Shown one piece after another: positions 8,987-16,112 of a DNA stretch of 64,000 nucleotides. How positions within the stretch are numbered: position 1 is the first letter of the stretch; the number at the start of each line of letters is the position of its first letter. The notes beneath the pieces are model-generated. The model saw only the letters and a list, made by a program, of their open reading frames with translations, was not told the DNA's origin and did no database searches. The DNA lies in contig NZ_CP140772.1 in the NCBI RefSeq assembly GCF_037893185.1, forward strand, positions 3,534,001-3,598,000, written 5' to 3'. The position numbers and the translations under genes are program-made. This stretch comes from Chitinophaga sp. 180180018-3 (lineage in GTDB: Bacteria; Bacteroidota; Bacteroidia; Chitinophagales; Chitinophagaceae).

Positions 8987-10159
8987 TTAAAGATTATTCT
9001 TCGCCCTCGATCCAGCATAGAGTTCATATTCGAGGAGTCGGCAGTCGATGGTACTATTGTAAAATTCAATTCTTCGTTTGGCTTTGAGGCCTATCTTTTT
9101 AGCCAGTTCCAGATTACCGGTAAATATATAGCCGAAATATCCTTTGCATTGCTGTTTCATGAAATCACCAATACGGCCATAAGTTTCTTCCAGCTCCTGT
9201 ATTTCCCCGAGGCGTAGTCCGTATTCGGGGTTCATATATACAACGCCATCTCCATTTTCGGGTACTTCGGTACGTGCAAAGTCGCATACACGAAACTCTA
9301 TGATATCTGCTACACCGGCAGCTCTTGCATTCTTTTTCGCATTGTTTACAGCAGCGTCGCTGAGGTCGGTGGCAATGATCCGGAGCCCGGGTACTTCTTT
9401 GATTTGCTTCTCCAGCAGCCCTCTTTCTGTGAGGTATACCTCTTCGTTATAGCCCTGCAAATGCATAAAGGCGTAGTTATCCCGGAAAAGGCCTGGCCGG
9501 CTGTTAGTGGCGATGAGAGCTGCTTCAATGGCTACGGTTCCTGAACCGCACATCGGGTTGATGAAAGGCGCTTTCCGGTCCCAACGCGTGGCGAGGATGG
9601 TAGCCGCAGCGAGTGCTTCCAGCATAGGTGCGCGGCCTGGTATTTTCCTGTAGCCGTGGCGCGCCAGTGAATCGCCACTGGTATCTACGAAAACCTCGGC
9701 CTGTTCATTTTTCCAGAAGAGATGGATTACTGCGCCGGTCAGCTCAGCGCCCGTAGATGGCCGTTTGCCGGTTTTATCGCGGAGCCGGTCTACAATCGCA
9801 TCTTTCACGCGCAGGTTGGCGAACATGCTGTTGTTAATCGTTTCGTTCTGCACGTTGCTCGTAATAGAGAAATAACCATTCTCTTCAAGAATGGTTTCCC
9901 AGGGATAATTCCGTAGATGCTGGTAAACGGCATCGCCATCGGCAGCTTCAAACTGTTTCAGGCTGTATAGTACCTGGCTGGCGCAGCGCAGGTTCAGATT
10001 AAGGCGGATACATTCGTTGATGGAAGCGTTCAGGCGCACCCCTGTTATAAACGTTTCTTCTATTACAAATCCAAGCTCTTTCACCTCCTCTTCCAAAAAA
10101 GGTGTGAGGCGTTTATTGCAGGTGATGGTTACGTTTCCTTTTGTTGTATATAGCGACAT
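8987..10159 (-). CDS. THUMP-domain class I RNA methyltransferase (RlmL N-terminal-half type)
   Basis: 390 residues: an N-terminal ferredoxin-like/THUMP region (about 1-155, ending TGKRPSTGAELTGAVIHLFW) for RNA binding, then a Rossmann methyltransferase domain with NPMCGSGTVAIEAA (SAM loop), IIATDLSDAAVNNAKKNA, and VVYMNPEYGLRLGE. The last motif is the N-P-x-Y-like catalytic motif of N2-guanine methyltransferases. It corresponds to the m2G2445 half of RlmL or the YpsC/YcbY family, probably modifying 23S rRNA. NPEYG differs slightly from the usual NPPYG. It is convergent with the Lrp-type gene across a shared terminator. Confidence 0.88.
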   Translation of the reverse strand: MSLYTTKGNVTITCNKRLTPFLEEEVKELGFVIEETFITGVRLNASINECIRLNLNLRCASQVLYSLKQFEAADGDAVYQHLRNYPWETILEENGYFSITSNVQNETINNSMFANLRVKDAIVDRLRDKTGKRPSTGAELTGAVIHLFWKNEQAEVFVDTSGDSLARHGYRKIPGRAPMLEALAAATILATRWDRKAPFINPMCGSGTVAIEAALIATNSRPGLFRDNYAFMHLQGYNEEVYLTERGLLEKQIKEVPGLRIIATDLSDAAVNNAKKNARAAGVADIIEFRVCDFARTEVPENGDGVVYMNPEYGLRLGEIQELEETYGRIGDFMKQQCKGYFGYIFTGNLELAKKIGLKAKRRIEFYNSTIDCRLLEYELYAGSRAKNNL

Positions 10160-10236
10160 AAGGCCGCAAAGTTACCAATCATTTATGAGAATCGCTGGCG
10201 ATTCCTTATTTTAACGGCTCACTTACCCTTGTATTT

Positions 10237-11259
10237 ATGAAAGCATATACGATCCTGTTAGTACTGGCCAGTTTGGGAGTGCAGGCACAGCACAGTGCAA
10301 AACTGATACACAGCGAACTGGTGATGCCCGTAGCCGTCACCCGCTCCAGTCATGCTTCCACCATTGTTGCCTTACCCGGTGGACGGATGATGAGTGCCTG
10401 GTTTGGCGGCGACGAAGAAGGCGCCAGTAATGTGGAGATATGGGCCTCCCTGTACAGCGGTAAATGGCAGCAGCCGGTAAAGCTGGCGGATGGCGTGGTG
10501 AGCGACACAAAGCGCTATCCCTGCTGGAACCCGGTACTGTTCCGTACGCGGGCCGGATTGCTATGCCTGTTTTATAAAGTAGGCCCTAATCCACGGGAGT
10601 GGTGGGGCATGGCCCGCTATTCCAAGGATGACGGTCTGACCTGGTCATCTCCCGAAAAATTACCTGATGGCTTTTTAGGCCCCATTAAAAACAAATGTAT
10701 TCAACTACCCGATGGGCGGTTGTTACATCCTTCCAGCACAGAAAGTGTGAAAGGCAATGAATGGGTATCCCATATAGAGATCAGCGACAGTACTGGTCAT
10801 CAGTGGCAGCGTGTTGCTATCAACTCCGACAGCTTCAGCGTTATACAGCCTACTATACTCACACATAAAAACGGAAAGTTGCAGCTGTTGTTCCGCAGCA
10901 AACAACATGTGATTGCACAAAGCTGGTCGGACGATAACGGCGCCAGCTGGACGAAAGTAAGCCCTACTTCCCTGCCTAATCCTAACTCCGGCATTGATGC
11001 GGTGACCACTCCTCAGGGCAGGATGGTGCTGGTATATAATCCTACTAAGGGAGGTAACCAATGGTGGGATGGAAGAAATGAATTAAGGGTAGCAGTGTCC
11101 GACGACGGAGAGCATTGGAAGGATGTTTATCAGCTGGAAAAAAGAAAAGGTGGCGAATTCAGCTATCCTGCTATTATCGCCACCGAAAATGGGTTAGTGC
11201 ATATTACGTATACCCATGACCGTAAGAACATCCGGGCAGTCACTTTACAACTGCCCTAA
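10237..11259 (+). CDS. secreted sialidase-like six-bladed propeller protein (BNR/Asp-box)
   Basis: 340 residues with signal peptide MKAYTILLVLASLGVQAQ. At least three Asp-boxes are visible (YSKDDGLTWSS, WSDDNGASWTK, VSDDGEHWKDV), plus the N-terminal strand GGRMMSAWFGGDEEGASNVE typical of the PF13088 exo-sialidase-like group (COG4409). These proteins release or bind terminal sugars outside the cytoplasm. No sialic-acid transport or breakdown genes are in the window, so true sialidase activity is unproven; another exo-glycosidase specificity is equally possible. It is divergent from the RNA methyltransferase gene and convergent with map, the stops being 3 bases apart. Confidence 0.75.
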   Translation: MKAYTILLVLASLGVQAQHSAKLIHSELVMPVAVTRSSHASTIVALPGGRMMSAWFGGDEEGASNVEIWASLYSGKWQQPVKLADGVVSDTKRYPCWNPVLFRTRAGLLCLFYKVGPNPREWWGMARYSKDDGLTWSSPEKLPDGFLGPIKNKCIQLPDGRLLHPSSTESVKGNEWVSHIEISDSTGHQWQRVAINSDSFSVIQPTILTHKNGKLQLLFRSKQHVIAQSWSDDNGASWTKVSPTSLPNPNSGIDAVTTPQGRMVLVYNPTKGGNQWWDGRNELRVAVSDDGEHWKDVYQLEKRKGGEFSYPAIIATENGLVHITYTHDRKNIRAVTLQLP

Positions 11260-11262
11260 GGT

Positions 11263-12027
11263 TCAGTTCCATATTTCATTTGCAGCCGTTAGTATCACAG
11301 GCGCTCCGTCGGTTACAACGATGGTATGCTCGTGTTGTGCTACAAAGCCGCCGCTGTTGCCTATGAGCGTCCATCCATCCTTGCTTTCGGAAGCAAAGGA
11401 AGAGCTGGTGGAGATAAAAGTTTCCACTGCCACCACCGCATTTTTTTTGAAACGGTTACGGTTGTAGCGTACATAGCAGTTCAGGATATCATCGGGGGCT
11501 TCATGTAAGCTGCGGCCCACGCCATGTCCTGCGAGGTTACGGATCACAGTGAATCCGGATTTGTTTGCCTCTGCTTCAATCAGGCGGCCGATATCTGCGA
11601 TGCGAGTACCGGTTTGGATGTTGTGAATAGCTTTGTGCAGGATTGCTTTTGAGGCATTCACGAGCTTTTGGTGGCCGTGAATATCTTCTCCTAATACGAA
11701 GGAACCTCCGTTATCGGCCCAGAAGCCATCGAGTTCTGCAGAAACATCTACATTCACCAGATCACCTTCCTGTAATATTTTTCCGGCAGATGGGATACCA
11801 TGAGCTATCTCACTGTTCACACTGATACAGGTCCATCCGGGGAAGCCATAGGTAAGCCGCGGCGCTGATTTTGCACCCAGTTTGTTCAATATCTTCCCAC
11901 CAAATTCATCCAGTTCTTTAGCTGTCATACCAGGACGGGCATGGTTCCTCATCTCTTTCAGTGTAAGCGCAACAGCTTCGCTGACCTTCTTCATGCCTGT
12001 CATTTCGGATTCTGTAGTAATAGACAT
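11263..12027 (-). CDS. map: methionine aminopeptidase, type I
   Basis: 254-residue metallo-aminopeptidase removing the initiator methionine. Metal and active-site residues are visible in order: His of NSEIAHGIPS, Asp of VNVDVSAEL, Asp of FWADNGGSF, His of GHGVGRSLHEAP, Glu of AVVAVETFIS and Glu of AQHEHTIVVTD. FADNGGSF and VETF are slightly off the standard DTSxTF and IEP forms, so this may be a second, non-ribosomal-operon copy rather than the main map gene. It lies 54 bases downstream of kptA on the same strand and could be the last gene of that cassette. Confidence 0.92.
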   Translation of the reverse strand: MSITTESEMTGMKKVSEAVALTLKEMRNHARPGMTAKELDEFGGKILNKLGAKSAPRLTYGFPGWTCISVNSEIAHGIPSAGKILQEGDLVNVDVSAELDGFWADNGGSFVLGEDIHGHQKLVNASKAILHKAIHNIQTGTRIADIGRLIEAEANKSGFTVIRNLAGHGVGRSLHEAPDDILNCYVRYNRNRFKKNAVVAVETFISTSSSFASESKDGWTLIGNSGGFVAQHEHTIVVTDGAPVILTAANEIWN

Positions 12028-12081
12028 GTTTATAATTTTCTATAAAAGTAGTGTAAAATCAGCTAGAAAGTGCAGGATGGA

Positions 12082-12615
12082 TTATTGGATGTAAACCGAA
12101 GGCACATGATCAGTTAACCACACGCCGTTTTCAGACAAGAAGAAATGCATTCCGTTGCGGTGCATCTCTCCACTGCGTACGGTGAGTATCACCGGCACTC
12201 CCCTCCTGCTTCCTACTTTCTCTGCCGTTTTCCGGTTATCTGTCAGATGTACATGCTGACGGCTCATTTTGAGCAATCCGTTTTCCCTGATCAGGGATAC
12301 GAACTTTCCGACGGTGCCATGATAGAGGAATTCCGGCGGAGCAACGGGCAGCAGATCCAGTTCTACCGTAATAGAATGTCCCTGGTTGGCCCTGATCCGG
12401 GTTTTGTCGTCACTGAAAGCGAAACGCTGTTTATCGCTTTCTGCCACCACTGTTTCCAGCTGCTCCAGCGTAAAACGTTTCCCATGTTGCTGTGCCTGTT
12501 TCAGCAACTCATTTACATTAGCCCAGCCATGGGCATCCAGCTGTAATTGTATAGATGCCGGATCATGCCGGAGAACATAACTTAAAAATTTACTGATCGA
12601 TTTATTCTTATCCAT
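12082..12615 (-). CDS. kptA: RNA 2'-phosphotransferase Tpt1/KptA
   Basis: 177 residues. The enzyme transfers an internal RNA 2'-phosphate to NAD+, giving ADP-ribose 1'',2''-cyclic phosphate and nicotinamide. Seen: the N-terminal winged-helix part SKFLSYVLRHDP (Arg16-His17), AHGWANVNELL, then the NAD-binding part with IRANQGHS, LYHGT and VHLTDN, which supply the conserved Arg-His-Arg-Arg set. Bacteria rarely have the RNA-splicing reaction this enzyme serves in yeast, so its role here is open; RNA repair or ADP-ribosyl chemistry are possible. The ATG overlaps the NADAR stop by 8 bases (ATGGATAA), so translation is coupled. Confidence 0.93.
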   Translation of the reverse strand: MDKNKSISKFLSYVLRHDPASIQLQLDAHGWANVNELLKQAQQHGKRFTLEQLETVVAESDKQRFAFSDDKTRIRANQGHSITVELDLLPVAPPEFLYHGTVGKFVSLIRENGLLKMSRQHVHLTDNRKTAEKVGSRRGVPVILTVRSGEMHRNGMHFFLSENGVWLTDHVPSVYIQ

Positions 12616-13162
12616 TTTGATTCAATTGATCCCGTGCCTCCATCAGGGCATAACCTAAGAGGTTTTGTCCCCGCCAGAGCAAAGGGTTTTCGGCGTGCTC
12701 GTTCTTCTCGCCCAGTCCGATTCCCCAGATACGATCGAGCGGACTGGCTTCTACCAAAACGCGGTCGCCGGTGTTTAATAAAAAAGTTTTCAATTCGGGG
12801 TGCTGGCCAAATTTGTGAATGTTTCCATCTCTTACGAGGCTGAATTTATTAGCATCCCATACCGCAGCATCGAATCCTTTCACCTGGCGGCCGAGTTTCT
12901 TTACTTCCGCAGGCGTAGCTGCTCCCAGTATTTTAGCGAGTACGGCATTGTCGTTAAACATACTGGCTTTCCCAGCCATCATCCAGTGTTCGGCCGTTTT
13001 GTAGCTAACCCCGTTGACCGTAAAATTGGTGTAAGCCCATTGACTGAAACAACTTTTAGTGACACTGCCATCAGTGGATGGCTGGTGCCCCCAGAAGAAG
13101 ACAAATTTTATTTTCTCGCCGGCTCTGTACTTTGCCATGAGCCATTCGTTATTATACTTCAT
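12608..13162 (-). CDS. NADAR-family N-glycosidase (YbiA/DUF1768 type)
   Basis: 184 residues from ATG 13162 (MKYNNEWL); an upstream TTG would add three. Family features: KFVFFWGHQP, CFSQWAYTNFTVNGVSYKTAEHWMMAGKA (with the conserved E-H-W-M), and the C-terminal DRIWGIGLGEKNEHAENPLLWRGQNLLG. Known NADAR enzymes hydrolyse N-glycosidic bonds of riboflavin intermediates (YbiA) or remove ADP-ribose from guanine in DNA. Its neighbour KptA releases an ADP-ribose derivative, and the ORF fragment overlapping its start looks like a poly-ADP-ribose glycohydrolase-type tail, so an ADP-ribose substrate is the more likely reading. That is inference from context. Confidence 0.88.
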   Translation of the reverse strand: MKYNNEWLMAKYRAGEKIKFVFFWGHQPSTDGSVTKSCFSQWAYTNFTVNGVSYKTAEHWMMAGKASMFNDNAVLAKILGAATPAEVKKLGRQVKGFDAAVWDANKFSLVRDGNIHKFGQHPELKTFLLNTGDRVLVEASPLDRIWGIGLGEKNEHAENPLLWRGQNLLGYALMEARDQLNQNG

Positions 13163-13301
13163 GATATTCAAATTTATGCTGAAATGCTTTTTTGTTCACC
13201 TGTTTTTCTGAGCTGTCGTGTACTGCGAACACCACCTGGCGGAAGGCTTGTTTGAAAAGCGGATGTTCCAGCAGATAGCTGGCAAACCAGGCGGCGATAA
13301 G
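13152..13301 (-). pseudogene. 3' remnant of a TIGR02452/PARG-like (macro-domain) gene
   Basis: A 49-codon reading frame with no start, preceded in frame by TGA TAG at 13307-13302. It encodes IAAWFASYLLEHPLFKQAF, then RQVVFAVHDSS and NKKAFQHKF, and overlaps the NADAR start by 11 bases (ATGAAGTATAA). The spacing and residues of ...F..VVFAV.D.S....N..AF...F match the usual C-terminus of TIGR02452 proteins, bacterial macro-domain relatives of poly(ADP-ribose) glycohydrolase. The rest of the gene is gone. Assignment is by eye from a short stretch. Confidence 0.5.
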
Positions 13302-13411
13302 CTATCACGGTTCTCTTACTCTTGTTCATAATTTTAGTTTTTGACCTGTCCGTGAAATGCAGCTGGGATTAACAAATTCATGAAACAGGTAAAGGGTTAT
13401 TAATTTGATTA

Positions 13412-13455
13412 CGTCATTATGACGCAAAGTAAAGACATATTTATTGATCTACCAA
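13412..13455 (-). promoter_or_regulatory. possible promoter and operator of the NADAR/kptA cassette
   Basis: Reading on the minus strand: TTG (13455-13453), a 21-base spacer, TACTTTGC-like -7 box near 13431-13424, and directly after it the palindrome CGTCAT-T-ATGACG (13412-13424). The arrangement would let a dimeric repressor block the start. The rest of 13302-13576 shows nothing coding. Confidence 0.35.
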
Positions 13456-13576
13456 GTTTTTCAGAAAAGGATGATGAGGGAGACAGGAAAGGCGGCCATT
13501 TGACAGAGTCTGCAAATGAATGGCAGTGCCTTTCCTGCTGATTGGTATAACCATACCCTTCATCTTCCTAAAAAAA

Positions 13577-13608
13577 TTTGGTTTTAAATTGTACACAATT
13601 TAATTTTA
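13577..13608 (+). promoter_or_regulatory. ohr promoter with OhrR-type operator
   Basis: TTTG (13577-13580), a 20-base spacer and TAATTTTA (13601-13608) form a Bacteroidota promoter. The perfect inverted repeat TTAAATTGT-AC-ACAATTTAA (13584-13603) fills the space between the boxes. It resembles the AT-rich ACAATT/AATTGT operators of OhrR repressors, and both ohr and a cysteine-bearing MarR gene follow. Confidence 0.7.
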
Positions 13609-13627
13609 CACTATTAAAATAAATAAC

Positions 13628-14053
13628 ATGGAGCAATTAACAGTTTTATACACCGCCCATGCAACGGCCACAGGCGGTAGAAATGGCCACATCACTTCAT
13701 CCGACAACGTATTAGACCTCGATGTACGCATGCCCCGGGAACTGGGCGGCAGCGGCGGCGCCTACACCAATCCTGAACAATTGTTTGCAGCAGGTTACGC
13801 TGCTTGTTTCGACAGCGCACTTAATCATATCATCAGATTAGAACGAGCTCAGACGGGCAATACCAGTGTTACAGCCAGCGTCAGCATTAACAAAAACGAT
13901 GAAGGCGGGTTTGCGCTGGCAGTTAAACTGCAGGTAGCTATTCCGGACACGGACCTGTCGCTGGCGCAATCGCTGATGGAGAAAGCACATCAGGTTTGCC
14001 CTTATTCCAACGCCACTCGTGGAAATATTGATGTGATACTCGAATTGCTGTAG
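13628..14053 (+). CDS. ohr: organic hydroperoxide resistance protein Ohr
   Basis: 141 residues, full length for Ohr. It reduces fatty-acid and other organic hydroperoxides through two cysteines, Cys60 in AACFDSAL and Cys124 in VCPYSNATRGN. Arg and Glu of the active site lie in VRMPRELGG and NPEQLFAAGYAAC. Electrons normally come from lipoylated proteins. The promoter before it carries an OhrR-like operator and the regulator gene follows after 62 bases, the classic ohr-ohrR arrangement. Confidence 0.95.
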   Translation: MEQLTVLYTAHATATGGRNGHITSSDNVLDLDVRMPRELGGSGGAYTNPEQLFAAGYAACFDSALNHIIRLERAQTGNTSVTASVSINKNDEGGFALAVKLQVAIPDTDLSLAQSLMEKAHQVCPYSNATRGNIDVILELL

Positions 14054-14115
14054 GAATCAGTAATGTGGGTATTCATTGAAACATAGCGTAATTTTATGCG
14101 GCTAAATCAATTACC

Positions 14116-14547
14116 TTGAAACCACTGAAATTATCTGATCAGCTCTGCTTTTCTGTTTATGCGGTGTCGCGGCTCATCACGTCGCAATACCAGCCTATAC
14201 TGGCTGCGCTGGACCTTACCTATCCGCAGTACCTGGTGATGTTGCTATTGTGGGAACATCAGAAGCAATCGGTAAAAGAGCTGGGCCAACAGTTACTGCT
14301 TGATTCCGGTACCCTCACTCCCCTGCTGAAAAGACTGGAAGCCAAGCATCTCATCAGGCGGCAGAGGAGTAAGGAAGATGAACGTATTGTCAATATCGTT
14401 CTGACAACAGCCGGGCAGCAGCTGCAGCAACAGGCCGCAGATGTTCCCGAGCAAATAGCCTGCAGCATGGGCTTTTCGGAGAAAGAATACAAGACGTTGA
14501 AACCGATGATGGATCGGATTATAGAGAGAGTTACGAAAGAAGAATAG
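14116..14547 (+). CDS. ohrR: MarR-family peroxide sensor OhrR
   Basis: 143 residues starting at a TTG; no ATG is available upstream, and the start is needed to keep the sensing cysteine, Cys11 in LSDQLCFSVYAVSR, which aligns with the single redox cysteine of OhrR. The winged helix is seen in QSVKELGQQLLLDSGTLTPLLKRLEAKHLIRRQRSKEDERIV. On oxidation by organic peroxides it should leave DNA and free the ohr promoter at 13577. A terminator follows directly. Confidence 0.9.
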   Translation: MKPLKLSDQLCFSVYAVSRLITSQYQPILAALDLTYPQYLVMLLLWEHQKQSVKELGQQLLLDSGTLTPLLKRLEAKHLIRRQRSKEDERIVNIVLTTAGQQLQQQAADVPEQIACSMGFSEKEYKTLKPMMDRIIERVTKEE

Positions 14548-14589
14548 GAAATCAGCATTATATGCGAATAATCATATAGTGCTGATTTC
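14548..14589. terminator. terminator after ohrR
   Basis: Inverted arms GAAATCAGCA (14548-14557) and TGCTGATTTC (14580-14589), extended inward by TATATG/CATATA, begin directly after the ohrR stop and end in TTC-rich sequence. It separates ohrR from the Gfo/Idh gene at 14633. Confidence 0.75.
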
Positions 14590-14632
14590 TTCATTCATAA
14601 TTCGTAACTTGTATCTACTCATTATTCCACGT

Positions 14633-15991
14633 ATGGACAACTTTTCCATCAACCGCCGCCGGTTCCTGAAGGGAGCTACGACTACATTGGCACTTTCTGC
14701 GCTGGGCGCAAGTGCGCTCGACTTCATCAATCCTCCTAAACCCTTTCGGGTGGGGCTTATCGGTACCGGCTGGTATGGTAAGAGCGATCTATTCCGGCTC
14801 ATGCAGGTGGCACCAATTACAGTGGTGTCTCTTTGTGATGTAGATAAACATCAGCTGGAAGAGGCTGCGGAAATGGTCAGGAAACGGCAATCGACCGGTG
14901 CTAAGCCCAGGTTGTACACCGACTACCGTAAAATGCTACACGAAAATGAGCTGGATATTGTACTGGTAGGTACACCTGATCACTGGCATGCGTTAACAGC
15001 CATAGAAGCCCTTAAAACCGGTGCTAATGTATATGTACAGAAACCTATCAGCGTGGATGTACTGGAAGGAGAAGCCATGGTGGCCGCTGCCCGGAAGTAT
15101 AACCGGGTGGTGCAAGTGGGCACACAAAGAAAAAGCACGCCTCATTTGATAGATGCCAGGAAGAATATTGTGGATGCCGGATTACTCGGTAAGATTTCAC
15201 ATGTTGAAATGTGTTGCTACTATCATATGCGTAACAACGGTAACCCACCAGTGCAGGCTGTGCCTGACTATTTCGATTACGAAATGTGGACTGGCCCCGC
15301 ACCGATGCGGCCCTACGATGGTATTCCGCATATACGCTGGTGGCGTACTTTCATGGAATATGGCAACGGGATCATGGGCGATATGTGTATCCACATGTTC
15401 GACACGGTGCGCTGGATGCTTCAGCTGGGCTGGCCTAAACGTATCAGCTCTACCGGCGGTATTTATGTACAGAAAGAAGGAAAGTCGAATATCGCCGATA
15501 CACAAACAGCAGTTTTTGAGTATGATGAGCTCAATTGCGTGTGGCAGCACCGGACCTGGGGCGCACCGGCTGATCCGAAATATCCGTGGGCATTTAAATT
15601 ATACGGGGAAAAAGGTACGCTGGTCGCAAGTACGATGTCGTACGACTTCATCCCCGAAGGCAACGGCACGCCGATTCATAAAGATGTAGTGTATGAAAGG
15701 GAAAAGTACCCCGAGGATCTGACGGAACCAGCCATAGAGCTCAATGCAGCTCCCGCTACCCGCCTGCATATGATCAATTTCCTGGGCGCCATTAAAAATG
15801 GCGGCAAACCGGTAGCGGATATTGAAGAGGGGCATATCTCTACTGCCAGCTGTATACTGGCAAATATTTCCATGCAACTTGGCCGGCCACTGATTTATGA
15901 TCCTGTAAAGAAAATTATTCCGGGTGACCCCGCAGCCACAGCGCTTTTGAAACGTCCGTACCGGGGGCCATGGGAACATCCCTGGATGTAA
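14633..15991 (+). CDS. exported Gfo/Idh/MocA-family oxidoreductase (Tat signal)
   Basis: 452 residues from MDNFSINRRRFLKGATTT, a twin-arginine signal (RRRFLKG plus a hydrophobic run to about residue 35), so the enzyme is folded with its cofactor and then exported. The N-terminal Rossmann fold reads FRVGLIGTGWYGKSDL; the catalytic-lysine motif is YVQKPIS; the C-terminal domain has GNGIMGDMCIHMFDTVRWML. Exported relatives act as glycoside hydrolases (GH109-like) or 3-keto-sugar dehydrogenases using tightly bound NAD(P). It stands alone on the plus strand facing the rhamnose locus. Its final stop codon overlaps the start of a long hairpin element. Substrate unknown. Confidence 0.88.
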   Translation: MDNFSINRRRFLKGATTTLALSALGASALDFINPPKPFRVGLIGTGWYGKSDLFRLMQVAPITVVSLCDVDKHQLEEAAEMVRKRQSTGAKPRLYTDYRKMLHENELDIVLVGTPDHWHALTAIEALKTGANVYVQKPISVDVLEGEAMVAAARKYNRVVQVGTQRKSTPHLIDARKNIVDAGLLGKISHVEMCCYYHMRNNGNPPVQAVPDYFDYEMWTGPAPMRPYDGIPHIRWWRTFMEYGNGIMGDMCIHMFDTVRWMLQLGWPKRISSTGGIYVQKEGKSNIADTQTAVFEYDELNCVWQHRTWGAPADPKYPWAFKLYGEKGTLVASTMSYDFIPEGNGTPIHKDVVYEREKYPEDLTEPAIELNAAPATRLHMINFLGAIKNGGKPVADIEEGHISTASCILANISMQLGRPLIYDPVKKIIPGDPAATALLKRPYRGPWEHPWM

Positions 15992-16112
15992 TTAAGAATA
16001 TAGAATGAAGAATGAAGAAAATGCAGCGGAGATAGTAGCGAATTCGCGTTTACTATCTCCGCTGCATTTTCTTCATTCTTCATTCTTCATTCTTCATTCT
16101 ATATTCTTAATT
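15990..16112. repeat. long intergenic hairpin element between convergent genes
   Basis: Near-perfect inverted repeat of about 48 bp per arm. The left arm starts AATTAAGAATATAGAATGAA at 15990, the core is AAAATGCAGCGGAGATAGTA, and the loop region contains GCGAATTCGCG. The right arm carries two extra TTCATTC units and ends in TTCTTAATT at 16112. It must fold into a very stable RNA hairpin in either direction and so serves as a terminator. It covers the stop codons of both flanking genes. Confidence 0.85.

Noticed and set aside
10237..11259. A sialic-acid utilisation locus
   Set aside because: Only the sialidase-like protein is present; no NanA/NanT/NanE-type genes exist in the window.
12800..13255. 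151-residue plus-strand frame
   Set aside because: Opposite-strand shadow of the NADAR gene and the remnant before it; no recognisable domain or ribosome-binding site.
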